From Zygnema cylindricum (lineage: Eukaryota; Streptophyta; Zygnematophyceae; Zygnematales; Zygnemataceae): a stretch of DNA of 64,000 bases. The notes below the pieces were generated by a model, which was not told the DNA's origin, did no database searches, and saw only the letters and a list, made by a program, of their open reading frames with translations. The stretch covers positions 90,001-154,000 of the forward strand of contig JBBHKE010002320.1 in NCBI GenBank assembly GCA_037447655.1, given 5' to 3'. Numbering within the stretch: the stretch's first letter is position 1; every line of letters begins with the position of its first letter. This document shows, in pieces, positions 1 through 11,203 of the stretch. The position numbers and the translations under genes are program-made.

Positions 1-1827
1 GTAATAAAATGTAATAGTACATTTATATCTTTTTATATTTGTAATCGAACTTTTTTAAGTTTAATTTTTTAAAATAAGTATCGATAAAAAAAAAATTGGT
101 AGTAATTATCGAAAAAAAAATAATAGCAAAAAAAAAGCACAACTTAAAACTAAAAAAATTAGGAAAAAAAAGAAAAAAAAACTTGATAATAAAAATTAAA
201 CAAAAAAAAATAGAAAAAAAAGATAAAGTGAGAAAAAAAATGATAAAAATTTAACAAAAAAAATCAAAAAATATATTTATATGTTTTATATTTTATTTTA
301 TTTTTAAAATAATTATTATTAATCTTTTTATTATTACTTCTAAAAAATCGGAATTAACATTCAAAAGGCAAAAAAAACAAAAGAAAAATTGTTTTTGGCT
401 CTTTTTCCAATTTTTTAGTTTACTCGTCATTTCATGGGCAAGTTTTGTACAAAAAGTTTAGGTAAAACCGCAAAATTGAATCATTATGAAGTTAAGTTTG
501 AATAAGAGTTAAAAATAATATCTTAAAAAAAATGAAAACAAAAAAAAATAAAAAAAACAAAAAAATGTAAAAAACAAAATTTTGTGATCTTTCGCTGTTT
601 GTTTTTATTTCTATTTAAAAACCTTAACTTTATCTAATAAAGTAAAAAAAATAAAATATTGTAAAGATAATTTTGTCAAAAGAACAAAAAAAATTACGAA
701 TGTATTAGACATTCATAAAAGAAAGATCGAAAAAACGAAAGAAAGTGAAAAATGACAATCAATAAGAAAAACATATTCAAAAATGGTAAAGATAATTCCG
801 TCAAAAAAATGGTCGAGTATTACACGTAAAACGAAATTACGTATGGTTAAGTATCATAAAAAAAACGAAATCACGTGTTTGAACGTGGGAAATGTGAAAT
901 TATTCGTAAAGAATTTAAAAAAAAATCATTGAATTTTGAAATTTTGTGTTCTTAATGTGAGAATTAATGAAAAATTCAGAATTCAATTTTAGATATTAAG
1001 AAATTGGAAAAGTAAAAATTTGGAATTTTAAAATTATGAGATAATGACGCATTTAAATGTGGAAAATGTCGAGTTAATCGTATAATCTGGACATGTCGTA
1101 TTTTAAAACGTTAAAGAATTGAATTATAAATTTTAGTTATTATTTTTATTGATTGTTTTTTAAAGTGAACTCAAATCAATTACTATTTGTTATTTTATTT
1201 TGTAATTATAATGATAAAATATTTTATTATTTTTGTTATTAATTTTTTAGCATAAAATGATCAATTTTATCGGGTCAAAAAATATGTAGAGTTTTTATGT
1301 TTTGGGTTTTTTTTATTTGTGTTTTTTTTAATTATTATTAATAATTGTTGAATAATTTTTTAACGATAAAATGTTGTGCAATTTACATAAATTTGATAAT
1401 AAACTAAAGTGTAATCAAACTCATTTGATTTTAGTGAAATTAACACTATAGTGTGCGTTAATTAATTAATTAATTGTCGACATTAAAAACTGAGAACGTG
1501 TTAATACCAGGAAAGTGGATAAGTATGAAACTAAAAAAAAAAAAATGTAAAAAATCTTTCATGATAATTTCAAATAAGAAATGTATTATAATCATTTTTT
1601 GCCAATCAATCTCTGAAATAAATAAAAAAAAATATTATAAAAAATAAAAAAGTTATAAAAGTAACAAAACACAGTAAATAAAATGTGGCGTGATAATTGA
1701 AAATAATAATAAAAATAATTTATTAGAAAATAAAATAAATGTCAAATATATCCGGTAAAGCGTAAAATGTCGTTATAAACTGAAAAAAAAATAGAAATCG
1801 CCATTTGTTTTATCTTTCTATTTTTAT

Positions 1828-2010
1828 GTTTTGTTTTTTACCTCTCTTTTGTATCTTTTATCTCTCCTCTATTTATTTTAGTGTTGGTTTTCTTATTTTT
1901 ATACAGTAAAGTGAAGTTCTTTTGTTTTTTACCTCTCTTTTGTATCTTTTATCTCTCCTCTATTTGTTTTAGTGTTGGTTTTCTTATTTTTATACAGTAA
2001 AGTGAAGTTT
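1828..2010 (+). repeat. 91-bp tandem duplication, two copies
   Basis: A pyrimidine-rich unit containing ACCTCTCTTTTGTATC and AGTGTTGGTTTTC occurs twice, with the same landmarks 91 bases apart (for example ACCTCTC at 1840 and 1931). The copies are nearly identical, differing at a few bases such as TATTTATTTT versus TATTTGTTTT. This indicates a recent local duplication. Confidence 0.85.
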
Positions 2011-3017
2011 TTTTTTTTTTAAATCACAATAATACCTAGTAGAGTAACATTTTTTTTTCTATTTTTTTATTTTTTACTTCTCTCTTTTGTCTCTCATTTC
2101 TTTTCTCTTTTATCTTTTTGTGTTATATTTCATTTTTATTGATCGAAAAAAAAATTGCATTCACTTTTAGTAAATTGTAACTTTTAAAATATATTACTTT
2201 ATTTTATTTTGTCTTAAAAAACGATAAGGGTTAAAGTAAAACCTAATAGTGTGTAAAATATCATTCAAAAATGAAAAAAAAAATAATAGAAAAAAATGTA
2301 TAATATATATATATATATTTAACAAAAGAATAAAACATTTATTATTTTTTTTAATGCAATTTTTTTTTATGATAAATAGTAAATTAGAAAACCAAATTAA
2401 TAACAAATAATAACATTTAAAACGAAAATAAATAATATAATAAAAAAAAAAAACGTAAAAATGTTCAAATTGGTTGTGAAATTATAAAATGCATTATTAC
2501 ACTCATTTTATTGTTTAAAATTGTAAACATTTACAAAGATTGCATCGTTTAAATATTTTTCCTTTTAATTAATTAATTAAATTATTTATTGTTTTTTTTT
2601 TTTTTAATAATGTTTTTTTGTTTTTCACGTTAATTTATAAGTTTTGAGTTATAGCTATGAAGAATACATTTTTTTTTTACATGAATAAATAAATAACATA
2701 AATACAAAATACAAAAAATACAAAATTTTATTTTATATACATATCACTAAAATTCAATTTGTTTCATATGTGTTTCTGTTTGTCGATGAAAGTATAAATG
2801 TTTATTCTACATATTCTATCCCTTTATCCATCAAAAAATAAATATTCTTTTCACATATTATATTGAAAATTCATTGCTCAAAAATATCATTTTTTTTTAC
2901 TGAAAAAATACAAAAAAAATATTAATATAAATATTGACCATTCATTGCCTAAAAAGTATTTATATAGAAAAATATAAATATTGGCGATTTACTGTCTAAA
3001 AGTATTTTTATTTTTCG

Positions 3018-3018
<1 letters not shown>

Positions 3019-3070
<52 letters not shown>
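3019..3070. repeat. (TA)n microsatellite
   Basis: About 26 uninterrupted TA dinucleotides. A short TA run also occurs near 2300. The open frame across it encodes only Tyr-Ile repeats and is not a gene. Confidence 0.95.
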
Positions 3071-3071
<1 letters not shown>

Positions 3072-3575
3072 TCTTTCAATTTTTTTCTTTATTTTTTTTT
3101 CTTTTTATCTTGTTTTGTTTTTCTATTTTGTTTTTATATTATTTATTAAAATGTAGTTGGTTTTTGTACTATTAAATTTGTTTAATTAATAACATTTTGT
3201 TTAGTTATAAAAAACTACCATTTTGACGACCAATATAAAATAACACATATTACATAGGAAAACGGGAGTTTTCAAGAACAAAATTTATGTAAAAAAATTG
3301 CAAGTAAATTAATAGTTGAGGGAGTTTAAACGAACAGATAAAAAGTTTCAACGAAAAAATATAGAATACGACAAAATCAATAAATACATATAATTTAGTT
3401 ATAAGTATATTAAATAAATTTGAAACTTTCTATTTATATACTTTTAAGGTCAAACTTTTCATATATATGAAAAATAGATCGAAAAGAAATAGATGAAAAA
3501 AAATAGATCGTAAAAAATAGATAAAAATAAAAGCTTAAAAAGCAAGATAATTGTCATGCCGCATCGTGTCGGTTG

Positions 3576-3895
3576 CCGGCACGCACGATATTCGACGTGC
3601 GCGCACGATATAATGCACGCACGCGCAATATTTGTCACGCGCGCGCAGTATTTCTCATGCACGCGTGGTATTTCTCACGCACGCGCGATATTTCTCATGC
3701 ACGCGCGGTATTTCTTACGCCCGCGCATTATTTCTCACGCACGCGCGGTATTTTGCACGCACGCGCAGTATTTCTCAAGCACGCGCAGTATTTCGCATGC
3801 ACGCACGGTTTAAGGCACGCGCGCGCGGTTTATGTATGCACGCGCGATTTCATGCATGCACGCAAGATTTGATGCACGCACGTCTAACTTTTCGT
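3576..3895. repeat. 20-bp tandem repeat array, about 16 degenerate copies
   Basis: The unit resembles CACGCACGCGCGGTATTTCT and repeats every 20 bases, alternating a CpG-rich purine-pyrimidine half with a TATTTCT-like half. Because 20 is not a multiple of three, the same array gives open frames in all three forward frames that encode permuted versions of one His-Ala-Arg-rich peptide; these are artefacts of the repeat. The alternating CG/CA steps could favour left-handed DNA, which is inference. A looser ATTTCGTGCG motif continues to about 4090. Confidence 0.9.
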
Positions 3896-4168
3896 TCGCA
3901 CGTGCGAAATTTCGCGCCAGTTCATTTATTTATATGTTTGTTGAACCGTACTAATTTCGTGCGTGGTATTATTTCGTTTCGTGTGCAGGTACACTTCAAT
4001 TATTTCGTGCGATACCTTTCATTTCGTGCTAGACTTTTTATTTCGTGCGGTATGCTTCGATTCGTGCGTATGCACGCGATTTGGAAGTATGTACGTGGAG
4101 TATCGTTTGGAGGCGAATCGCGATTCTCGAACAACGCTTCGATACACTATTTATTTATTTATTTAAGT

Positions 4169-4190
4169 CGCGAACCCATGTAGGTTCGCG
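4169..4190. repeat. Short perfect inverted repeat
   Basis: CGCGAACC and GGTTCGCG are separated by six bases and can form an 8-bp GC-rich stem. It lies at the end of the tandem-array region, just before the long leader of the gag-like frame. Function is unknown. Confidence 0.7.
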
Positions 4191-4379
4191 CACATGTAGT
4201 TAGGGAGGGTTTTTACCCTTGGATGGTGGATTTTGTCAAGCGTACGGCAGACGATGTTGGCCGCCTATTGGCCTACATCTTTAGTAGTTTCATGCATGTA
4301 AAGTAGACTAGACGTAGGTTAATTTCGCTTAGGCCTAGTGTAGCTCTTACTTAGCCTAATTCTCAGACTTAGAGAATTT

Positions 4380-4860
4380 AGCTTTTGGACAAGAATTTTC
4401 TCTTGGCAGCGGAGCTTTTCTCTTGCTCTCTCTCTCACCGATTGCCCACGTGTCTTTCTTCTCCTTGCTAGCTAGCTGTAGAGGCTAGATAGGTTAAGAA
4501 TATTTCACCTTTTATTTCTGCCCACGTTTTTAATCCACACGGCCTAAGGCCACGTCCGGAAGGTTTCCCTCCAAAGTTTGTCTTTTGGTGGAAGTGTGGA
4601 ATTGGAGATCGTGGGGGAGCACATCTGTACCTTGCTGTGCCTTCCTCGGGCAGCTTGACGGTTTGGTTGTGTGTTTGTATCTTGTTTGTATTTCGGTTGG
4701 CTTGAAAAGAGTGTTGTTTTGATCGGATTTGGATTTTCCCTTGTTCCGGTTGGAATATTTCTTGCTTTGCTGTCGTAACGGGATAACTCTTGTAAGGAAT
4801 GTGATAAAGACCAGAGAGCCTAGTGGCTACCTCCTGGCTTAGCTTTCTTGTCCAAAAGCT
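4380..4860. repeat. Segment bounded by a 16-bp perfect inverted repeat
   Basis: AGCTTTTGGACAAGAA at 4380-4395 has its exact reverse complement at 4845-4860. A chance 16-bp match in 480 bp is unlikely. No target-site duplication was seen outside the arms, so a MITE is not established. It could equally be a foldback feature of a retroelement leader. Confidence 0.6.
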
Positions 4861-5413
4861 CCACTTTTTAAAAATCACATTTTCTAAAAGTTTATTTTTA
4901 TAAAAATAATTTATAAAAAAATATATTACTTTTCAAATTCAGTTTTTATTCTTGTTTTTTTCTTCCCATTTTCCTGCCTATTTACCTTTCATTTTCAGTT
5001 TTACTTCTCAGTTTGTGTGATAAAATAAAGCTAAAGAAAAAAAAATATAAAAATTACATTATTTTCAATATAAAATCTATTTTTTCATTTCTAGATATTC
5101 TTCCACCTTTTATTTGAGTTCGTTTTTTTTTTCCTTTTGATCTAGCTTTATTTTACTACAAGTTCCATTCTACTTTCTCCCTATTTTTGCTTTCGTTTTC
5201 AGTTTTGCATTGGGAAGATATATTATAAAAATAATTTAATTTATAAATTTTATTTTATAAAAAAAAAAAACATTTTGTTTTGGTTTTTTTGTTTTCTTCT
5301 TTCTTGCTTTCATTTCTTGTCTTCTATCTTGCTTTCACTCTATTTCTGGTCTGCAGATTTAGGTCTGAATTTGTGTCAGATTTTTAGGGTTAATCTGCGA
5401 AATTAGGGTTTGG

Positions 5414-5453
5414 CCGCAGATTTAGGGTTTGGGCCGCAGATTTAGGGTTTGGG
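5414..5453 (+). repeat. 20-bp direct repeat carrying telobox motif
   Basis: CCGCAGATTTAGGGTTTGGG occurs twice in tandem, with diverged relatives on both sides (5358-5475 and about 5545). Each copy contains TTTAGGGTTT, the plant telomere-repeat sequence, which is also the telobox found near transcription starts of many plant genes. It may mark a promoter or leader of the gag-like element. Confidence 0.6.
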
Positions 5454-6494
5454 CGTATTTAGGGTTTATTTTTTGAAATTCTTAACCCTAGGTCAGCATA
5501 TTACCATTCATTGGTCGCAGATTTTTGATTTTTCCAGTTTGGAATTAGGGTTTGGGAAACCTTTTTGCCTAATCTTACCGTATTGGGTGTTTTATTTTGA
5601 ATTTTTCTCAATTTTCCTCATATTTCTTTCTTTTAGTGCAACTTAATTTGTTAACTAGTGGATGTTTATTTTGTTCGGGATTTGATATTTTCTTTTTATT
5701 TTTTCTCTTGTCAAATTTAATCATTCAAAAAACTTAACAAAATAAATATATATATTCTATATATCAAGATTGCACGATTTATCACCTATAATTATCACCG
5801 CTTTATAGTTGGGCATAGCGTGGCATAGTGCCGATACGCTTACCCTAGCAGGATACTAATTGCTTTGGTGTTTAGCGGTGGTTCTTGACACGTTCATTCG
5901 GAATCGGATCGGGTTCCATTCCAGGGAGCTTTGCAAAATCCGACTTGCCTCGACCAAGTCCGGTTCACTTTTAGTACTCACCAGAGTATTAAAGGTGTTT
6001 GTAAGTATCACGATGCCTTGCGGGTGCAGGAGCGTTCCTTTGTAATTTGGACACTCGTGTAGGGGTTCGGTGTGGATTGGTTCTATACGAACCTTTCTAT
6101 TTGAGCATTTGCATTTTCCTTGTTTTCCTTGCATGCTATCTGGCCGTGAGTGGCCTTGAGTTTCCCTGTGACTATCTGGATTGGATTTCCTTTCATAGAT
6201 CTTGTCGTTGGTGGCACTGTTTAGACAATTTTCTGTCTGTGCCGCTATAGATCTGCACCGAAAGGTGCCTGGATAGTTTCTCTGTTTGTTTTTATAGATC
6301 TGGCCCTTTGGCCTTGCCCCATTGTTTGCAGGGTAGAGGTTTTGGTATTTCCGGCTTTTTGCTAGATCTGACCACCGGGTCTTGCTAGAGACTTCGTGTG
6401 TTCACTTATTTTGTCTGGATTGGCCTGTCACTTGACGCACCTCGGTTAGTACGTCTTGATATTTTAGTCATAATCGAGGGTTTTCTCTTCGTTT

Positions 6495-9206
6495 ATGCCC
6501 ACGGATTGGGATAACTTGCGTTATCAATCCGGATCTACCCGCGGCGGGACATTTTTCCGTCCACCGCAGTTAGATCTTTCTAGTTTCTCCGAGTCTACGG
6601 ACGCACCAGTTTCGGTTGCGGCCCTTAGATCTCCGTCAGTTTGGTCAGTACTGACCACAGTCTCATCATTATCCCGAGTTTTCTCTAGGTCATCCCTAGA
6701 TAGCACCGAAAGAGACTTTTCAGAAGAAATCTTTTCCCATCCTCTCACATTTCAGTTTTCGGTCGGTCCAACTTTGGAACCGCTAGTGCATTCTTCTTTT
6801 GACGACATGGCTTGCTCTTCAGAGGGGGGCATGGGGAAAATGCAATTTTGCTTTTCAGGGATGAAGGATACCATGTCTTTATCCCATTTCCGTATGCTCT
6901 ATAATACCGAAATGCGTGATTTGGCATTTCGCTATCAAGATCGATTTGATCTTCGTGTGGCATTTTCTCTTCTTGGCCGGTACCTTAGAGGTTCGGCCCT
7001 TACATTATATTCCCGCAAGTATGATGCTATACTCGCGATGACGGAATTTTCCCCTCCTTTTGCTGGTACACCCGAGGTCATAGGTCAAGCGGATATTCCA
7101 CTCCAGGCCGCTTTTCCCGAGGTCTTAGATGCCCAAGGTGTTGTCCTAATTCCCGCAGTCCCAGAAATTCCTCGCAAATATGCTGTGGCCGCTCGTGCTG
7201 CTGTCCCAGCACGACCAGGAATGACTATTCCGTTGCGGGATCCACTATCTGTTATGTTCGATTTCTTAGAAGCCGAGTATCGGATGCAAAACCCCGATCA
7301 GGTGAAAGAATTGATGAATTTCACGCGTAAACCAAGAGAAACCGCGCCTGCTTTACGTGCTCGCATGGAGACTCTGCGAGAAGCTTTACCGGACTTAATG
7401 TCCGATGCGGAGGCTGTTCAAAAATTTGTTGGACAGTTTCCAGATGAATCGAAACGTTTTATACAAAGTCATCTCACTCAGACTTACGGTCTGAAATTTA
7501 CATTTGATCAAGCCGCTCAATATGCGGTAGAATATGAGATGCAATCATGTTGGTGGGAAGCTCATGATCGTTCGGAAGTCGCTTCCCCACTTTCTCCACG
7601 TAGTAGCCCATGGCCCAACAATAGGCCTCCAAAGACGCCGGCCATGGGAAATCCGCCATTTAATTCCGGAGACCGATTGTGTTTCCGATGTGGAAACACG
7701 GGGCACGATGCCCGCATGTGCTCGGATAAGTCCGCCACATGCACCCATTGCAACCAAAAGGGACATTATGTCTACCGTTGCCATGTTAAGGATCCTAATT
7801 ATTCCTATCAGAATCAGATTCAGAACGGTGGAATTCCTGCCCGTTCTGCCAAGCCGGTCACTCCTCCTACCGAGACAGAGAAAGAGGCGACTCCGCCTAG
7901 GATCTCTCGAAGAGAGAGAGAAAAGGCCGAGTTACAAGTCATGATGGCCGCCATGATGAAGGAGCAATTTGCTGCCTTCATGGCCGAGATGAAACCCCAA
8001 TTCACAGGGATGGCAAGGACTGTCGTCCACACGCCATCGTTGGTTGGTCGAATCCTCCGGGATTCCACTGTCCAACAACGGGCAACCACTTTTGATAAGG
8101 GATCCCCTGATCATAATCGGGACGGTAAATTACAGAATTCCCGTATTCCACTTTCTTTCGAGAAAGAATCTCTCTCTCCTCCACCAGACACAGCTTCCTC
8201 CATTGTAGCTGAAGCTCTCACTATTCTCGATAGTACCATACATGATGCACATCGAGTCAAGGAACGACTAAGCATCCTTTCTGCCATGATTGATGAGGCC
8301 CCCAGTGTCTCTCCCTTTCTTAATGAGGTTCCCAAAGCCTCTCCCCTTGTTGACGAGTTCGCTGCAGCCGCCGCTTTGAGGGCGTTGCAACTGAACCGTA
8401 GTCTTTCTGTTATTCAGCCGGTTACCGCAGATGAGCGCCGTGACCTTGATCCTCACATCAGTTTCCTGGACAATTCTCGAATGTCCTTCTCCGTTAATGG
8501 TGTTTCTCCTTCTCTCCCTCTTATGGATACCGGAGCCAAACCCGTGATCCTTGGATCCGGATTTGCGCTCAAGCTTGGTCTGACAGCAGACAAGCTCCAA
8601 GCCACGGCTACTCGGCTTCTTACTTCAGCCGGTACCACGGAGTCGGTGCTTGGGATTACCCAGGACCCGCTTGTCTTTCGGTTTCACAACGAAACCAAGA
8701 GTGAGTCCGTAGAGGTTTCGGTCCGAGCATTGGTCACCAAATCCAACGACTACGAATGCTTAGTGGGACAGGATGTTATCTTCCGAATCGGTGGGGGAGT
8801 AGATATGCATGATCAGACCTTCTCATACCGTCCATCTAATTTTCCGGGACGCAAAATCAGCCTCCCTTTTGTCTCTGCTCGCAAGCCGTTGCCCACTATG
8901 GCACATTTGGCTTCCGCTCTCCCTGCGTTTTCCAGTAACGAACTTCGGGAAGACAATGGCGACTCGTTTTTCACGAAACGGATCCATACTGTCGACACCA
9001 AAGTCTTTCCACACATTCTAAATGTGGTGGATAGTGATACTAATGGGATGTTGAGTTTGCAGAGTGTTTATGCATGTACAGGTGGTGATCAAGGGTTCCA
9101 CATGGAGTGCCTCTCTCCTCCATTATCTTTCAACCTGGCTGACCATTGCTACCTTGATTTCTGTTCCAGGCCCTCAGCTGTCTTGACCAGCTCCTCTACA
9201 GATTAA
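6495..9206 (+). CDS. Retroelement gag-protease polyprotein without pol
   Basis: An intact 903-codon frame that reads as a Ty3/Gypsy-like Gag fused to an aspartic protease. Around residues 130-370 is a capsid-like alpha-helical region. Residues about 395-430 carry two CCHC zinc knuckles of the form C-x2-C-x4-H-x4-C (CFRCGNTGHDARMC and CTHCNQKGHYVYRC), which bind nucleic acid in Gag proteins. A retropepsin-type active site, LMDTGAKPVILG, is near residue 675. A Lys/Glu-rich region lies between. The frame ends before any reverse transcriptase, RNase H or integrase, and no such sequence follows in any frame. A guanine run of ten follows the stop within 20 bases, like a polypurine tract. No LTR pair was found. 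It is either a non-autonomous TR-GAG-type element or a domesticated gag gene; the uninterrupted frame favours recent activity or selection. Confidence 0.88.
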   Translation: MPTDWDNLRYQSGSTRGGTFFRPPQLDLSSFSESTDAPVSVAALRSPSVWSVLTTVSSLSRVFSRSSLDSTERDFSEEIFSHPLTFQFSVGPTLEPLVHSSFDDMACSSEGGMGKMQFCFSGMKDTMSLSHFRMLYNTEMRDLAFRYQDRFDLRVAFSLLGRYLRGSALTLYSRKYDAILAMTEFSPPFAGTPEVIGQADIPLQAAFPEVLDAQGVVLIPAVPEIPRKYAVAARAAVPARPGMTIPLRDPLSVMFDFLEAEYRMQNPDQVKELMNFTRKPRETAPALRARMETLREALPDLMSDAEAVQKFVGQFPDESKRFIQSHLTQTYGLKFTFDQAAQYAVEYEMQSCWWEAHDRSEVASPLSPRSSPWPNNRPPKTPAMGNPPFNSGDRLCFRCGNTGHDARMCSDKSATCTHCNQKGHYVYRCHVKDPNYSYQNQIQNGGIPARSAKPVTPPTETEKEATPPRISRREREKAELQVMMAAMMKEQFAAFMAEMKPQFTGMARTVVHTPSLVGRILRDSTVQQRATTFDKGSPDHNRDGKLQNSRIPLSFEKESLSPPPDTASSIVAEALTILDSTIHDAHRVKERLSILSAMIDEAPSVSPFLNEVPKASPLVDEFAAAAALRALQLNRSLSVIQPVTADERRDLDPHISFLDNSRMSFSVNGVSPSLPLMDTGAKPVILGSGFALKLGLTADKLQATATRLLTSAGTTESVLGITQDPLVFRFHNETKSESVEVSVRALVTKSNDYECLVGQDVIFRIGGGVDMHDQTFSYRPSNFPGRKISLPFVSARKPLPTMAHLASALPAFSSNELREDNGDSFFTKRIHTVDTKVFPHILNVVDSDTNGMLSLQSVYACTGGDQGFHMECLSPPLSFNLADHCYLDFCSRPSAVLTSSSTD

Positions 9207-9897
9207 GGAGCTGGGGGGGGGAATTATTGGGTCCACTTCACTCTAGGGGAGTATTCTTCCCCTTCTCTCTTTGGGTCATTTTCACTTTTGGTCCTTCTCA
9301 TGGTGTATATATTTTTTGACCTTTCATATTTATTTCCGTTGTTGTGTATGTTTGTGAGTATGACTTTGCTGGTTGTGATGCATGTTTGCTTGCTTGCCTC
9401 TCATGCACGACATAATTTATGACAAAGTTTTGTTGAGATGAAAACACACACAAAAAAGGAGATCAATGAGAACCAGGTCTTATTAACCAGGTCTTACCGT
9501 TAATTCATTCAATTGAGGATAAGACACATTTGCAGAGGGCAAAAACACACATCATTCTCAAGAAAGTCACCTTAAAAGAAAAAAATCCACCCATATTTGG
9601 AGTTACTATCATGGAGGTCGTTAAAGAATATGCAAACAGTGAAAGAGCAAACAAACTTTATATAAAAAAAATCAAACAGAAGTAAACAAAAGACGAAAAA
9701 CAAGAAAAAAAAAACATAAGTTAAAATTACTTCAATGTCCTCTCAAGCTCCCTGCCACATGGTACAGAAAACATAAAAAAATGCAAAAGGTGCAAAAGTC
9801 ACACAACAACAAATGAAATTGGAACTCACCAAATAGGAACAAATATTTCAAAGAAAGTGGGAGAAGTCTTAAAGGAATTCTCCACTTGTCATTTTAT

Positions 9898-10096
9898 GGA
9901 AACGGTCAAATGACAATCTGGTCTGGTCAAGTAAGTAACGAGTTAGTTAACTTGGCAAAAGGGAGGCCAAAGTCAAAGATATGGGAAACCAAAACATTCG
10001 GAAACGGTTAAAAGACAATCTGGTCAAGTAAGTAATGAGTTAGTTAACTAGACAAAAGGGAGGCCAAATTCAAAGATATATGAAACCAAAACATTC
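9898..10096. repeat. Tandem duplication, about 102-bp unit
   Basis: A unit beginning GGAAACGGT and containing TAAGTAA, GAGTTAGTTAACT and AAAGGGAGGCCAAA occurs twice, starting at 9898 and 10000. The first copy has an extra CTGGT near its start, and the copies differ at several other positions, so the duplication is not very recent. Confidence 0.85.
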
Positions 10097-10913
10097 CAAG
10101 ATGCATCGATGATTGAAATTGAGAAAACAAAAGAAACGGATTAAGACGGAAACATTCTACGGATTTACCTCTTAACTTTTTGTCACCAAGGCTCTCTCGA
10201 AACTGCCATTTTTACGGGCTCCAGATACGACTAGAGTTTAGTCGGCCACAATTTCAAAAGGTGAACATATGCAAAACATTGTGGATGATGGGATAATGAA
10301 AACGTGTTAGTTTAAAATCCTCAATGTCTCAGATTAGGTAAAATGTCAATGCTATCAAATTTAAGAGTTAAAATGCAAAGATAGATAAAATTGTAAAATC
10401 ATCTAGAAGAATCCAAGAGTTGAAAGAGTTGAAAGACAGAATCAAAGTTGACTCAAAAGATCTTAGGGAAAATATCTCAATAGTAGCTACAAAAAAAAAA
10501 ATAGAAAGATAAACCTCCTAGTCGGACGAATGCTAAAGAAAAGATTAAAAGAGATTAAGAAAGATTAGTTATGCAGAGGACGAGGAGAGAAAAGGAATTT
10601 TACCTCACCTCATTTATAAAAAGGAAAAACATCAACGACAGTCGCACATTATAAGCTTTTAGGCAGGATCTGCAGCGGAAGCTGTGGTTAGGGAGAAAGA
10701 AAAAAGAGAACTAGACGGTATAGAGGAAAATTTAAGCCTTAGTCTCTTAGAAGACGTGCTAATCGATAGCAATCCAAAGAGAAAAGAGAAAGACTTAGAT
10801 AAAACCCTAAAAGACTGAGGTTTAAAACACAAAAAATTGAAGAACAAAATGAACTTGAATTGCAAAACACTAATTGTTTTATGGTTAGAAAAATTACAGG
10901 ATATACTTTTGAG

Positions 10914-11203
10914 GACGTGCGACAAAAGAGCGAAACACTTTTAGAATCGCACGCTAGGTAACGTCAAAGTTTCATTGCCGTCGCCAATGAATAAAGCGAA
11001 CGACCATAATTCATTGAGTCGTTCGAACAACAACTTAAATTTTATGCGACGTAACACAGACGTGCGACAAAAGCGCAAAGCACTTTTAGAGTCGCACGCT
11101 AGGTAACGTCAAAGTTTCATTGCCGTCGCCAATGAATAAAGCGAATGACCAGAATTCATTGAGTCGTTCGAACAACAACTTAAATTTTATGCGACGAAAC
11201 ACA
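10914..11203. repeat. Tandem duplication, 145-bp unit with two hairpins
   Basis: Two adjacent copies start GACGTGCGACAAAAG at 10914 and 11059 and differ at only a few bases. Each unit contains two short inverted repeats: TTCATTG with CAATGAA around a 7-base loop, and CGAACGAC with GTCGTTCG around a 13-base loop. The second hairpin is weakened in the second copy by one base change. Function is unknown. Confidence 0.9.

Larger units (their letters stand above)
1..3540. other. Extremely AT-rich gene-free block
   Basis: No gene is supported here. The DNA is very poor in G and C, with many homopolymer A and T runs and stop codons in every frame; the few short open frames are low-complexity Phe/Ile/Lys/Tyr stretches. 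The block holds a (TA)n microsatellite, a 91-bp tandem duplication and nothing else recognised. Base composition changes sharply at about 3540, where a CpG-rich tandem array starts. It could be an AT-rich heterochromatic or satellite-like segment. Confidence 0.7.
4191..6494 (+). other. Leader region of the gag-like element; possible LTR remnant
   Basis: No coding sequence is convincing in these 2.3 kb. A 136-codon open frame on the minus strand (4468-4878) matches nothing known to me. A 16-bp perfect inverted repeat brackets 4380-4860. Around 5358-5550 there are several copies of a plant telomere-like TTTAGGGTTT motif, including a 20-bp unit repeated twice. The stretch directly precedes the gag-like frame without an obvious competing gene, so it is probably its leader or a 5' LTR plus leader, but no partner LTR was found downstream. 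Confidence 0.45.

Noticed and set aside
3576-3895. CRISPR-like appearance of regular short repeats
   Set aside because: No unique spacers between units, no cas genes, and the DNA is eukaryotic.
3556-4183. Overlapping Cys/His/Arg-rich frames up to 183 codons
   Set aside because: The same 20-bp repeat is open in all three frames, so these are repeat artefacts.
4468-4878. 136-codon minus-strand frame
   Set aside because: No recognised motif; lies in a leader region bracketed by an inverted repeat; likely chance.
7534-7944. Forward and reverse frames overlapping the gag-like coding region
   Set aside because: Shadows of the gag-protease frame with no features of their own.
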